A stretch of 64,000 nt of DNA, taken from positions 33,221,953 through 33,285,952 of the forward strand of contig JAVGWX010000007.1 of NCBI GenBank assembly GCA_036924085.1. The letters run 5' to 3'. This DNA comes from Ariolimax columbianus. Its lineage: Eukaryota > Mollusca > Gastropoda > Stylommatophora > Arionidae. A model generated the notes under the pieces. That model saw only the letters and a list, made by a program, of their open reading frames with translations, ran no database searches and was not told where the DNA came from. Positions within the stretch are counted from its first letter, which is position 1. The number at the start of each line of letters is the position of its first letter. The position numbers and the translations under genes are program-made. This document shows positions 10,770-21,562 of this stretch, piece after piece.

Positions 10770-11070
10770 AGACTAACGACTGATCAGGCAAAATATACTG
10801 AACAAACATGTTAGTTCGGTTACAGGCAAAACATACTGGACAAAAGTAGCCCTTTCTAGAAACCGGCTATTTTCACGGCAGCCCAACAAGGTGATGGATC
10901 GATGTGATCCCCGTAGCACTGAGTGACACGCAGAAGAATCCAAGCATCCTAGAGGATCTTCGTCAGCATGCTCGGGATGTGAGGAAGGCTACAACAACCC
11001 GTCACTCAACGTCCGTTTGAGGCCGCACAACAGATTAATCCTAATCATAGTGGGCATCAAACAACAACGT
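10770..11070 (+). repeat. Repeat-A copy inserted in mariner
   Basis: Carries GACTAACGACTGATCAGGCA, ATCGATGTGATCCCCGTAG, CACTCAACGTCCGTTT and a terminal AAACAACAACG near 11058-11068. It separates two parts of a minus-strand mariner transposase, so it arrived after the mariner. Confidence 0.75.
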
Positions 11071-11080
11071 CTCCAGTAGT

Positions 11081-11250
11081 TCAGTAATCAAGTCCTGGAC
11101 GTCGGAAAAACAAAGTGCATGAAACGGATTCATCAAGGTTTCGAACATGTAGCAGTCCTGTAGGTGCCAAGTCCTGTGAGTATGGTGGATGGGGGTATGA
11201 TTTCATAGCCACACATTTTTCTCCCGTCCATGACTTGTTACTGAACTGGA
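11081..11250 (-). mobile_element. Mariner-like transposase fragment (catalytic-core end)
   Basis: Minus-strand translation contains SYPHPPYSQDLAPTG, matching the HPPYSPDLAP-D block of mariner transposases. After a frameshift comes FSDVQDLITELLET. Several lesions are present, so the gene is dead. Confidence 0.7.
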
Positions 11251-11350
11251 GACATGGTGCCATGTCCAGGCAGAGGAGTTCTTCAATCAGGTCATCCGGA
11301 TGGTGGAGAATAAATAGGAGAAGTGTATCACCTTGAAGCGTGAATAAATA
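11232..11350 (+). mobile_element. Mariner-like C-terminal remnant, inverted copy
   Basis: The plus strand reads AEEFFNQVIRMVENK, a stop, then EKCITLKRE. This is the same C-terminal block that lies on the minus strand at 10.64-10.77 kb. The start (TTACTGAACT-GGAGAC) is the reverse complement of 11063-11083, so two mariner 3' halves face each other. Confidence 0.6.
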
Positions 11351-11368
11351 GTGAAGGAATAAAGGGAT

Positions 11369-11702
11369 CAAGATACTGAGCAGCGCAGGAGCTGCAGTGG
11401 TCAGCGACCCATAGCTGACTGCTAACGTCAGGACCAGCGAATCAGAGCTGTCAAGACCCGTCTACACATCCACGCGATGATCCTGGATAACAGACTGCAG
11501 CAGGGCAGACTGGCTAAGGAGAAGGGATCGAAGACGGAATACTAACCCGGTACTCAAAAAATGCTTGCTTAAGTCGGATGTGTTGGAACGAAATGTGCAA
11601 ATATTGCAGTCAATCTGTAAACTACAACGCATTCCGTTCTCTGGATTACATTCTGCTAGTTTAGCCCTTTCAGTGTTTGGTAGCGGGAGAATGAGAACAA
11701 AT
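11369..11702 (+). repeat. SINE-B copy, nearly full body
   Basis: Runs from GATCAAGATACTGAGCAGCG to GGGAGAATGAGAACAAATGA. It has the body blocks CACGCGATGATCCTGGATAA and GCTTAAGTCGGATGTGTTGG. The (GAA)n tail is lost. Confidence 0.85.
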
Positions 11703-11867
11703 GAATCCAAACCAAGCCACATACATTTCCAGATAAGTGTCTTAACTTTTTCATACCAAAGTGCAAAACTTTTCGACTACAGTAATTGCTCTACAGCAAT
11801 GGAGATGTAACGCAAATAGGTGCTATGAAAGTATGCCTATATCTACAACACGTTAGGGGACGATGAG

Positions 11868-12208
11868 GCTAACGGTCTGGTCAGGCAAAACACACTGATC
11901 AGAGAATGTTAGCCAGGGTCTGGAGAAATATACTGACCAAGACCCGCACCTGACCTCCTCGTTGGTCGTCCTGGAAACGGGCTGTTGTCGAGGACAACAG
12001 TCTGGCTAACAAGATGAGGTTCGATGTGATCTCCGTAGTAGTGAGCGACACGCAGATGAAACTAAGCATAACACAACCGCCTGGGGGATCCGGGTACACA
12101 TTGATGCGCACCCTCGGGATGTGAGGAAAGTTACTGCAACCTGTCACTTAACGCCCTTTTCAGGACCCAAATAAGAGTAACCTACTCATTGTGGACATTC
12201 GAAACAAC
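11868..12208 (+). repeat. Repeat-A copy, nearly full length
   Basis: From TAACGGTCTGGTCAGGCAAA to CATTCGAAACAACACA. It includes the GATCTCCGTAGTAGTGAGCG and GCACCCTCGGGATGTGAGGA blocks. The (AAC)-type end at 12199-12208 supports this orientation. Confidence 0.85.
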
Positions 12209-12229
12209 ACATTATTGCACTCGGTTTGT

Positions 12230-13160
12230 GATGAACATCAAATCGCTATACCACGAACAACAAGCTGCGATCAGAATAGCATGCAAAATTTCAGACTGGC
12301 TCGAAGTTCATAAGGGCGTATGACAGGGATGCATACTCTTATCTGTTCAATATTTATGCTAAATCTATAATGAGCAATCTCAAAAACAATAGAAAATATG
12401 ACAAGTGCAAGCCATTATCAATTGTTGGGAACGAGTTACCAGAGCTCAAATATGTAGATGACACAGTTATTCTCTCAAAGAGCGCTGCGAGACTGGAATG
12501 GATGATCCTGTTAGTAAAACAACCCAGCAAAGACCAAAATCTTTACCTGAATATAAGTAAAATCAAAATAATGAGCACAGACAAGACAAAGACCAAACAT
12601 AAAGTTATTCTAGAACAACAGGAAATTAAGCAACAATGGAGATTGCCTGAATGAAGTTAGGAGAATGGATGTGGGAATGCAGTAGTTGAATAAAATAAAA
12701 ACTTATGACAGAACTATAATAAAATTACAAAGATAAAAATGATTCGAACTTGCATCTTCCCGATGGCAACGTACGAATGTGAAACGTAGACCACCACACA
12801 AACACTTAAGAAAAGGATTGAATCTTTAGAACTAAAATGCTACAGAAGGGTGCTCGAAATACCAATGATAGCGAAAAGGGGAAATGCAGATATCCTACAA
12901 GAACTGGATATAAAGGAAAATTGGTTAGTAAACAATAACTTGTCTTGAAAGCTAAAATATTTTGTCCCCATCAAACGCGATAATGATCCGGACAGAACTT
13001 TACTGGAGGACATGGTGCCAGGAAAGCAAGGCAAAAGCAGACCAATGAGAAGATGGATACAAGACATCACGGAGGTCCTAAGAATGACAGCGATAAAGGT
13101 GGGAGTTTTGGCTAGACAGATCGGCTGTTGTGAGAGCAACGTTCTCAAAGATCTCGCTAC
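12230..13160 (+). mobile_element. LINE-M, RT fragment with 3' end
   Basis: The plus strand reads LEVHKGV-QGCIL, then ELKYVDDTVILSKSAARLEW, where the catalytic box is YVDD. It continues after a small deletion near 12630 to KKRIESLELKCYRRVLEIP, ADILQELDIKENWLVNN and MRRWIQDITEVLR. Several stops are present. The element ends in a (GAT)n run. A second copy lies at 60455-61790. Confidence 0.8.
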
Positions 13161-13161
13161 G

Positions 13162-13211
<50 letters not shown>

Positions 13212-13212
13212 G
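13161..13212. repeat. (GAT)n microsatellite, 3' tail of LINE-M
   Basis: About 17 uninterrupted TGA/GAT triplets directly after the LINE-M coding remnant. I read it as the expanded 3' tail of that element. Confidence 0.85.
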
Positions 13213-13391
13213 GATGAACAGCTTGACAGGTACAGTTTCTGGTCCGTCGGGATCCAACTTTTACTACTGAAGGTCCTTCTCTGTTGTCCTGTGCAGCCAG
13301 GTGGCACGAGAATAGAGCTGCTACTAGCTTAACAAAACCAAAAACAACAAAAGATAGTAAACTCTAAACAATACACCAATTTCAACACAAG

Positions 13392-13735
13392 GCGCTGAGC
13401 AGCGCATCAGTTGCGGGGTTTAACGACCCATAGATGACTGCCAGAGTCAGGCCCAGCGTATCTGTGCTACCAAGACTCTTCTACGCCTCCACACGGTGAT
13501 CCTGGATAACAGGCTGCAACAGAGCAGACTGGCTAAGGAGAAGGGATCGAAGAGGGAAGGCTAACCCAGTACTAAATGCCTGATGAGGTCGGATATGTTG
13601 GACCGAAAGGTGTAAATATCGCAGGCAAGCTTTAAACTATGAAACAACGCATTCCATTCTCGGGACTACATCCTGCTGCTTCCAAAGCCCATTTCATGGC
13701 TTGGTAGCGGAAGGTTGAGAATGAACGAAGTCCTA
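13392..13735 (+). repeat. SINE-B copy
   Basis: From GCGCTGAGCAGCGCATCAGT to GAGAATGAACGAAG. The block GAGGTCGGATATGTTGGACC is the shared core. The (GAA) tail is eroded. Confidence 0.85.
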
Positions 13736-13769
13736 CCAAACAATACACGAGACAATATGGCAGATATAG

Positions 13770-14240
13770 ACATTATATTTTCAAGCGAACGAAAGAAGAA
13801 TAATCAATCAATAACAACTCAATCTCCAAAAGAGCATAGGCCTCCAACAAATACTCTGCGTATTTTTCATTAATTGACCATCTATTCCAACTCGACCTTC
13901 CTGTGCCATGAATGTCACAGCGGAAAACTTTAGTTTTCCACTTACGCCTAGGTCTACCATCGTATTCTTGCCATGGAGTTACAGAACACATATTGAAATG
14001 TAATGCTATTTGGAGTCCTCCTTATTATATGTTATACAGCACCAGCGTCTCCTTGGTGTGTCATGCTCGACTGGGAATTTTCTAGTTCTGTTCCACAGTT
14101 CGGTGTTAGTGATCTTATCGTACCACGTCAGCTCTCTTCATACGAAGACAACCATTCATTGGAAGTCTGCATCTCTTTTGTCGGGTCTTTCTGTGTGTAC
14201 CATGTCTCGCGGCCCCGAGCGGACATTGAAGTTAAAGTAA
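13770..14240 (-). mobile_element. LINE RT C-terminal remnant
   Basis: The minus strand gives LTWYDKITNTELWNRTRKFP and VEHDTPRRRWCCI, then after stops PWQEYDGRPRRKWKTKVF and AEYLLEAYALLE. This follows the W-DKITN-EL---T---P(I/V)E--I-RRRW order of APE-type LINE C-termini. Related copies lie at 42.1 and 45.9 kb. Confidence 0.75.
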
Positions 14241-14284
14241 ATTGTGAACTTTGTGCGAGAACCAATTAAAGTCGGAAGCGATAT

Positions 14285-14690
14285 TTTCTCCTTCTTCTTC
14301 TTCTTATTATTTTTCTTCTTCTTCTTCTTCTTCTTCTTTTTCCTCTTCTTCTTCGTTCGTTCTCAATCTCCCGCTACCAAGCCCTGAAAAGGCCTTTGTA
14401 AGTAGCAAGATGTTGTCCGAAGAACGGAATGCGGTGTACGGTAGTTTATAGCTTGACTGCGATATTTGCACCTTTCCGTTTGAGACATCCGACTTCAACA
14501 AGAATTTGTGTGTACCGGGTTATCATTCCCTCTTCGATCCCTTAACCAGCCTGCTCTGGTGTAGCCTGTTATCCAGGATCACCGCTAGGAGGTGTAGAAG
14601 AACCTTGGCAGCTCTGGCTCGCTTGCCCTGGCTAGCAGTCAGCTATGGGTCGCTGACAGCTGCAGATCATGCCACGTTCTTCTTTTCTTT
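14285..14690 (-). repeat. SINE-B copy with long (GAA)n tail
   Basis: On the plus strand it starts with about 60 bp of (TTC)n at 14290-14354. GTTCGTTCTCAATCTCCCGC and the body in reverse follow, to GATCATGCC near 14672. It has the longest intact tail of the SINE-B copies. Confidence 0.85.
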
Positions 14691-14699
14691 TGTCGTCTC

Positions 14700-15050
14700 A
14701 CTTTCTACCGTGTCGTGATTTGTATTTGTATTTCGCCGCTCTCATGGCCCGAGTAACTTTTTTCCCCATTTTACGGCAGGTCTCTTTTATGCTGATTATC
14801 CACCTTTTCCTCGGTCTTATAGAAGGTTGCATGAACAATGTGGTCTGGATGCATTCTCTCAATGTGGCTAAAGCAATTTATTCTCTGTTGCTCGGTGTAC
14901 TGTAGGCAGGGAATTATTCCAACTTTCTCCCGAAAATTCGTATTTCTGATTTTTCTCTTTTGGTGTTGTTAGTGACCTTTCGTAGGCACCGCATTTCGCA
15001 GGGACTTACGTTCCTAGGCCTTATTCAATAACGATATCTGGCACTGGTAG
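14700..15050 (-). mobile_element. LINE RT C-terminal remnant
   Basis: Minus-strand frames read SPCEMRCLRKVTNNTKREK then RINCFSHIERMHPDHIVH. This fits the EM-CLR-I---T--D ... L-WFGHI-RM order in LINE C-termini. Frameshifts are present. Confidence 0.6.
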
Positions 15051-15240
15051 GACAGGGTTGGGATGGAGATACTATTTATTATATGCGTTTTTGCTTAATA
15101 GGAAATATTGGGGTGCCTTAGCAGAGCATGCACTAATCGCCAAGCGATATGAAGACACATTTTGCTTTTCTGATTTTTGTGTCATATCCATGTCAATATT
15201 GCTCTCAATGTTATGTAAGTAATCACTCCCAACACTTGGT

Positions 15241-15535
15241 CGAAGATGCAGCGGTCAATGAGATTACTGCAGTCAGAGACTCATATCTGCTGCTTGCAGC
15301 ACGGTCAGCGGACAAACGCTGAATATGACTCTATGCCACCTCCAAGTGCCGGCCTTGAAAATAGGCCCAACTAGTTTAATCTGGCGAATAGAATAAGAAT
15401 CTTAAAGTGAAGGCAAATCTGGTCTTAGATATGCCGTGATGACACGGGATATGTCGGGCCGAAAAGCGTAGAAATCGCAGCCTCGCTGTAAATTGCAAGA
15501 CGTCGTCATATTTAGGACAAACGTGAGAAAGACAG
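15241..15535 (+). repeat. SINE-C copy
   Basis: SINE-C is a diverged relative of SINE-B. Its signature blocks here are CTATGCCACCTCCAAGTG, TCGGGCCGAAAAGCGTAGAA and ATCGCAGCCTCGCTGTAAA. The 3' end reads GGACAAACGTGAGAAAGA. Confidence 0.75.
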
Positions 15536-15744
15536 AGAAAAGAAACACACCCCAGCACAACAAGAGCGTCATCGGTCATCAGCAGTCTTTTCCCAGAACA
15601 CTTTATTTGTTTCTTCAGTTGATGAACAGCCCCGACAGCTTGCACATTAATCCTACTTAACTTGCAATGAATGTATGCATTGTAAGGTGGGCACAAGAGC
15701 CAGGTCATCCGCGGGACAAGATCTTTCAGTTGCATGTAGACTGC

Positions 15745-15935
15745 TGGTTGTTGTTGTTTGCGAAGGCCTACAATGTGTAGGCTACTCTGTTATGAGCCCG
15801 GAAAAATACGTTAAGTGCGGGTTGCAGTAGTTTTCCTCGCATCCCGAGCTTGCTGGTGAAGATGGACCGGGTCCTCCAAGCGGTTGTGCTATGCTTGGCT
15901 TCATCTGCGAGTAGCAGTGAGGACGGCAACCCATG
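15745..15935 (-). repeat. Repeat-A fragment
   Basis: The 3' end (TTGTTGTTTG on the plus strand) and the blocks CGTTAAGTGCGGGTTGCAGT and TTGTGCTATGCTTGGCTTC are present. The 5' half is missing. Confidence 0.75.
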
Positions 15936-16439
15936 TTTAACCGAAGTTTTAACCATGCCTGCTTGCGGTCATAAAACAAGTATTCAAACCATCCGGCCAC
16001 CGGTTAAGGTACTACATGTACACTCCCCCCCTCCCCCCACCCGTTCCACTAAACTGAACTGAAGAATTAAAAACATGAAGCACTGAAGAACACACATTAT
16101 CAGGCTGTTCCATCAAGGCCGGGAACACACCTTTTTAGAAGTTAATACATAGGATATACGTGGGAGAGCTTTGTGTGGGCAATCTTCAACCTGTCCTCAT
16201 CTCATCGGACCGTGTGTGGCGTGGAAACTTGAGAAGGGACCTGTAATTTCCCATCCGGAGAATCAAACTGTATCGGAGGTCAGTTTTCCCAGTCCGTCAG
16301 TGCGTTATGGATCAGCGACTCCCACAACTACGACTATCTTTCTTTCCCATTGCTATACTGAAGCTGGAAGAGTTGGTTATATTTAACTCTACATGTTGAT
16401 CTATATGGAGACGTTTATTTTAGTTGCTACCTGTGTGTC
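15936..16439. other. No recognisable feature
   Basis: A short C-rich run at 16025-16043 and nothing else I can name. Confidence 0.35.
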
Positions 16440-16835
16440 ACGAATTCTTCTTCTTTCTCATTCATCATCATGTTTTTATTCTTCTGTTTCTATTTATTCT
16501 TCGTTTTCTTTTTCTTCTGCTTCCTCTTCTTCGTCCACGTGTCCTTTATCTTCCTCTTTCATTTGTCTCTTCTTCTTCTTCTACTTCCCATGCTTCTTCC
16601 TCACTCTCATTCATCATAATCTTCTTCTGCTTCTTCTCATTCTTCTTTTTCTTTCTCTCATTTTCATTCATCATCTGCGTCTTTTTCTTTTGCTTCTTCT
16701 TCTCATTCTTCGTCTTCTTCTTTCTTTTTCTCATTATTCATCTTCTTCTGCCTCTTCTTTTCTTATTCTTCTTTTTTTGCTTTTCATTCTTCGTCTTATT
16801 TTTCGTCTACCTTCTTCGCATCCTCTTCTTCTATG
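16440..16835. repeat. Polypyrimidine (TTC/CTT-rich) tract
   Basis: About 400 bp are almost entirely C and T on the plus strand, built from degraded TTC and TTCT units. The 149- and 150-codon ORFs across it are low-complexity artefacts. Confidence 0.9.
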
Positions 16836-16840
16836 TGTTT

Positions 16841-17184
16841 AAGGTCGTCCACACAGCACACACCTATCTGAGATGATATGTTCGGGTATTCATTGAGTTA
16901 TCCATCAGCTTATTGTGAGGTTTGATTACTAGTTCCCTTCCTTGTTACCATGCCTTCTTTAGCTGTAGGTCAGGTACCCATTTGCAGCCAAGTTAGATTT
17001 GACAATAGCGATACAGAAAAGAGAACATGGATCCCTTGCCATGAGTAGCAAGCGCTTTAACAACTCTGTCACTCTACTATAATGTTTTTTACAGATTAAC
17101 AGATTACATTGGATATTCTAATATCCCGAGGTGTACTGAAGAAGGCGGACCTGATGCATCCTGCTGTCTTGCATTATGATCTTC
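16841..17184. other. No recognisable feature
   Basis: No coding or repeat signal seen. Confidence 0.35.
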
Positions 17185-17510
17185 AGTTGCCGTTTAGTGC
17201 CCACAATGAGTAAGTTTACTCTTGTGTGCCATAAAAAGGACGTTAAGTGGCGGGTTGTAGTAGCTTTCCTCACATTCCGAGGGTGCTGATAAGGTGGACC
17301 ACGATCCTCCAGTGGATTGGGCTATGCTTGGCTTTATCTGGGTGACGTTCACTACTACAGGGAACACGTCGATCCACATCTTGTCATTCACACTGCCTTT
17401 CCAGGGAACGCTACATGGAAGAGAGATAGTGGCCTTGGTCAGTATATTGTGGCTGACCCTGACACGACATCCTGGTCAGTATGGTGTGCCTAATCGGAAA
17501 AGCGTCTCAG
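17185..17510 (-). repeat. Repeat-A copy
   Basis: Plus-strand start TGCCCACAATGAGTAAGTTT, then GGCGGGTTGTAGTAGCTTTC and ACACGACATCCTGGTCAGTA. Near full length. Confidence 0.85.
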
Positions 17511-18055
17511 CAGTAGACTAACCGCAATGGAGAAAACAGTGTAGATAACCACCTCGCTGGCTAGACTGCTGAACAGCAGCATATATTCAGGAACGCGGCT
17601 AGGGTGGGAGGTGGGGTCTCGGACAATACGTTGCACCTGGCCATCTCTTAACTTCAATAACAAGCCTTGAATGCCTGGGGCTCCTTTCGACGTAACAATA
17701 ACACCAGTATCTCAAGTTTCGATCTAGCATTCACAATGGACACCGTTAAGCTGGTCCCTAGCCACCACAGTTGTCTCCGTTTTACATTTCCAGTAAATTT
17801 ATGTGAGTGTTGGAACCGATTTTGTTATGGCTCCTGGTTTCATGAATCGACAGTTGATACTGGGGTACCATCCCTTTTTGAATTGGCCAGTGGGTAAACG
17901 GAACGACCGTGGTTGGTCAGTCTTCTATGTGTCCGTGGTTACACAGATCAGATGGTAGTCGGATAAGAGAATAACGGGCAGGTCAACATCAGGATCAGGG
18001 GCGACATGCCGACAAAGACCCTGAGCTCAAACCCCACACGAAGCACCTTAAAATT
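17511..18055. other. No recognisable feature
   Basis: Unique-looking sequence. No ORF with family resemblance. Confidence 0.35.
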
Positions 18056-18185
18056 TAACTTAACTTAACGTCTTTATACTCGTTTAGAAGATTCTGCAGA
18101 ATATGTATACAACGAGTTTCATTTACATTTCCTTTCTCTGAAAGCTATGCGCATTCAATCTATTCTTAAATAGATTGATATTGAA
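18056..18185 (-). mobile_element. LINE-J 3' terminus
   Basis: TTAACTTAACTTAACGTC followed by TTTATACTCGTTTAGAAG is the shared 3' end of LINE-J, seen also at 1.6 and 56.1 kb. Only the last ~125 bp are present. On the minus strand it ends in (AAGTT)n. Confidence 0.75.
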
Positions 18186-18834
18186 TTGTCCATTTCCACT
18201 GAAGTCACTTCAGCACATACTTACTGGCGCTGAAGGGGTATGGGCGAAAGGATCTGAGGTTGGCATTTCTCATTTCTTTCCTAATCAGATGGCTAGTTAT
18301 GATCAGGATTGTTCGTTTCACTACTTCTGCACCACTCCCTCTGCCTCGACACCCTTCCCCGGTTGTTTGCTTGGAAATTATGGCTGCCCCTGGAGATGTG
18401 CAATAATGAGGTTGCTGGAACGTGGTTGTTGTTGATTTTGTGTATCATATATCCATGAACAAGTAATAGAAATAGTGACGGCAAGGCGACAGTTAACTAG
18501 GTCATACTGGCATACAGCAATCAACGACATGGATACTTGGAATCCTGGTATTCAAACAGGCATGTTAATGTCTGTTGCCAGGTAGCCGAAGGCTATCGGC
18601 TGTCCGTAGTCGGCATTTTTTAAACTTCCTGCTGCTTACTAGGTCTTGGGGAAGGCACAAATAATTTGAATAGATTTTTAACTAGAATTTTTAATTTTTG
18701 CTCCGAGCACCGGCCGTTAGGCCTACTTTTTTTCGATTTCTAACTACCAATGGATTTTTAGAGTGCTTGACACTGACACGGGTGTCAGATCTCACTACCA
18801 AAACGTCATTGAAATTTTTACCAGAAGATTCACG
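18186..18834. other. No recognisable feature
   Basis: No gene-like signal. Short ORFs only. Confidence 0.35.
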
Positions 18835-18920
18835 AGAAAAAATCCCGGTCTCTCCAGTGATTTGAACCCGCGACCTCCGGCACCCGAGGTGGACTCCTTA
18901 CCTCGAGATCACTGAGCCCT
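18835..18920 (-). repeat. tRNA-derived SINE head
   Basis: The minus strand has a B-box GGGTTCAAATCAC (18857-18869) and upstream a possible A-box TGATCTCGAGG (about 18900-18910), joined by a tRNA-like anticodon-arm spacer. It is not a clean cloverleaf. Confidence 0.5.
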
Positions 18921-19377
18921 CATCCCTTTCAAAAACGTAGACAACAAAAACCGACGGGAACGCAAGATGTGCAGAATGAAATGTCACGTACGAAATAACT
19001 AACACACTGCGCAATGAACACAATGGTGGACGAATCTATTTCTAATATTATTTTTGCGAACCAGCTTAAGTGGTGAAAACGATTTTGGCTTCAATGACTG
19101 CACGCATGTTATCGATAACTGTAGGTAAAATATGTACTGGATTTGATGTAAGTGAAAAACACAGCATAATGAAAGAAATGGTACATTAAATTTGTCCAAA
19201 TATGATCAACTATTGCAGAAATGCTACATAAATAGTAATATGAATCTACATCAGGCCATCGAAGCAGATAGAATATCACAAACAACAAAATAACTTCTGG
19301 CAATAATTCAGAGTCAAAGCATCAATGCTGGTCCACTACAGGAAACCCACGTGGATTAAGGTTAAGGCAGACGAACC
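18921..19377. other. No recognisable feature
   Basis: AT-rich. No motif recognised. Confidence 0.35.
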
Positions 19378-19825
19378 AGTGGTCGACCAGGAACTATTTT
19401 CATCATTCAGATGTTCAGAGACGGAGCAGAGGTCAACTAAGGACTAATTTCATCACTTAGGCCAGCAGATATGAAACAGTGGTCAACTAAGGACTACTTT
19501 CATCACTTAGGCCAGCAGATATGAAACAGTGGTCAACTAAGGACTACTTTCATCACTTAGGCCAGCAGATACGAGACAGTGGTCGATTAAGGACTGCTTT
19601 CATCACTAAGGCCAGCAGATACAAGACAGTGGTCCACGACTAAGGACTACTTTCATCACTTAGGTCAGCAGATACAAGACAGTGGTCCACGACTAAGGAC
19701 TACTTTCATCACTTAGGCCAGCAGATACAAGACAGTGGTCCACGACTAAGGACTACTTTCATCACTTAGGCCAGCAGATACAAGACAGTGGTCCACGACT
19801 AAGGACTACTTTCATTTCTCAGGTC
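19378..19825. repeat. 50-53 bp tandem repeat, about 9 copies
   Basis: The unit contains AAGGACTACTTTCATCACTT followed by AGGCCAGCAGATA. Early units are 50 bp and later ones 53 bp, with a CAC insertion in GGTCCACGACTAAGG. The last copy degrades near 19820. Confidence 0.9.
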
Positions 19826-20185
19826 CACGGGGACATTGCAGCCAAATACTATGACGAACCAAGAGGCACAGACCCGAAGACATTGCCGTGACTTGATACG
19901 GGTTCTCCAAAACCAGTCTTTGGACCGAATAACCGACGACTACGATAATTGCAGGTTCTTAGTGATTTCATTAGTATATCCCTTCTGACGCTCCTTGAAA
20001 GATGGGTCCGTATGATCGTCATCATTCAGCTTCTATATTGACTCTTTTCTTGTGTCTCGTCCATGAAGTTCCAGTCGACTTGGGTTCTGTTCGGCTCTGT
20101 TCTATTTCTAGAATTAAGTTTACTGGTCTCCATGCTGCAGTCACTACTTCTATATTCATTCTCGTACTGGAGTTTGTTCTGTAAC
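19826..20185. other. No recognisable feature
   Basis: Unique-looking sequence between two minisatellites. Confidence 0.35.
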
Positions 20186-20815
20186 ACCCCGCTCAGAGAC
20201 GACCTCCGCTCAGCGAAGACCTCCGCTTAGAGACGACCAACGCTCCGCTCAGCGACATCCAACACTCCGCTCAGCGACAACCAAACTCCGCTCAGCAACA
20301 GCCAACGCTCCGCTCAGCGACGGCCAACGCTCCGCGCAATACTCCGCACATCGACAACCAACGCTCCACTCAGCGACGGTCAATGCTCCACTCAATACTC
20401 TGCTCAGCAACGACCAACACTCAGCTCAGCGATAACCATCACTTCGCTCAGCGACAACTAACGGCCTGCTCAGCGACAACCACCGCCCCGCTCGGCGACA
20501 ACCAACACCCCGCTCAGCGACGACAAACGCCCCACTCCCCAACAACCAACACCCCGCTCAGCGACGACCAACACTCCACTCAGTGACGACCAACGCCCCA
20601 CTCAGCGACAACCAACACTCTGCTCAGTGACAACCAATGCCCCGCTCCCCAACGATCAACACTCCGCTCAGCGACGACCAACGCCCCGTTCAGCGACGAC
20701 CAACGCTCCGCTCAGCGACGACCAACGCCCCGCTCAGCGACGACCAACGCCCCGCTCATCGACGATCAACGCTCCACTCAGCCACGACCAACACTCCGCT
20801 CAGCGACGACCTTTT
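20186..20815. repeat. 21-bp tandem repeat, about 30 copies
   Basis: The unit is close to CCGCTCAGCGACGACCAACG (21 bp). Because 21 is divisible by three, frames stay open as heptads such as PLSDDQR, PAQRRPT and PRSATTN. No frame is preferred, and I see no start, splice or family signal that would make it a gene. Confidence 0.9.
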
Positions 20816-20839
20816 TATAGCTCTGTGGCGATTCTGTGT

Positions 20840-21015
20840 ATCACCACTTCCGGCTTTTCCGATCTCATTTGCCTTCTCGTTTCCAAGGATCCCACAGTGG
20901 ACCGGAATTCACATTTTTTTTTTAAAGCAACCAGATGTGATATTTTATTTCATTTGAGAGTCTATCTTGTTTTGGGCTTGAGATGTTTTGAATAAAGCTC
21001 CTGGACTTTGTTAGA
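20840..21015 (-). mobile_element. RNase H fragment of a non-LTR retrotransposon
   Basis: The minus strand reads ILTKSRSFIQNISSPKQDRL, then after a stop IPVHCGILGNEKANEIGKAG. The latter is the QWIP-HCGI-GNE-AD-LAK block at the end of LINE RNase H domains; the usual active-site D of GNE-AD is N here. Truncated and stop-bearing. Confidence 0.75.
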
Positions 21016-21064
21016 ATGGCCGTTTTTCTTTCTTGTACTTGTTTTTTTTTGGCTGAAAGGAATT

Positions 21065-21445
21065 CTTCTTTCTTCTTGTTCTTCTTCGTTCGTTCTCAAT
21101 CTCCTGCTACCAAGCCCTGAAAGGGCTTAAGTAGCAGAATGTAGTCCAGAGAACGGAATGCGTTGTGTCGTAGTTTACAGCTTGACTGCGATATTTGCAC
21201 CTTTCGGTCCAACACATCTGACTTCAGCAATCATTTTTTGAGTACCGGGTTAGTATCCCCTCTTCGATCCCTTCTCCTTAGCCAGTCTGCCCTGCTGCAG
21301 CCTGTTATCCAGGATCACCGCGTGGGGGTGTAGAAGGGTCTTGGCAGCTCTGGTTCGCTGGCCCTGACGCTAGCAGTCAGATATGGGTCGCTGACCACTG
21401 CAGCTCATGCGCTGCTCAGCGTCTTGATCCCTGATATTAATTCGA
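21065..21445 (-). repeat. SINE-B copy, body
   Basis: On the plus strand: TTCTTCTTCG, GTTCGTTCTCAATCTCCTGC, then the whole body in reverse to GCGTCTTGATCC. Its tRNA-like head follows at 21480-21560. Confidence 0.9.
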
Positions 21446-21479
21446 GTTGCTGTTCTTGCCTGGTACCCATATATAGCTC

Positions 21480-21562
21480 CGTGGACTGGTGAGTAACGGT
21501 TGCGTGAGTTTAACCCCGTACCTTTACCGTGAAAAGTGAGTGCACTACCACTACACTAACCA
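21480..21562 (-). repeat. tRNA-like head of SINE-B
   Basis: Minus strand: A-box-like TAGTGTAGTGG (21548-21558) and B-box GGGTTAAACTC (21506-21516), with an anticodon-arm-like CACTTTTCACGG between. It resembles tRNA-Glu/Asp, but the T stem does not pair well. About 50 bp separate it from the SINE-B body. The same head abuts the body directly at 49.7 kb, so SINE-B is tRNA-derived. Confidence 0.6.

Noticed and set aside
12840..13307. 155-codon minus-strand ORF with a polyhistidine run
   Set aside because: The His run is the antisense of the (GAT)n tail of LINE-M, and the rest is antisense to the LINE-M C-terminus.
16393..16876. Leu/Ser/Phe-rich ORFs that look like membrane proteins
   Set aside because: Low-complexity polypyrimidine tract. 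The apparent hydrophobicity comes from TTC/CTT codons.
20383..20995. Coding repeat protein of heptads in the 21-bp array
   Set aside because: Several frames are equally open, with no start context and no support outside the array.
21480..21562. Functional tRNA-Glu gene on the minus strand
   Set aside because: A and B boxes are present but the T stem and acceptor do not pair. It sits at the 5' end of a SINE-B, so it is a SINE head. The same reasoning applies to the tRNA-like segments at 4.4, 18.9, 30.0, 32.8, 49.7 and 57.2 kb.
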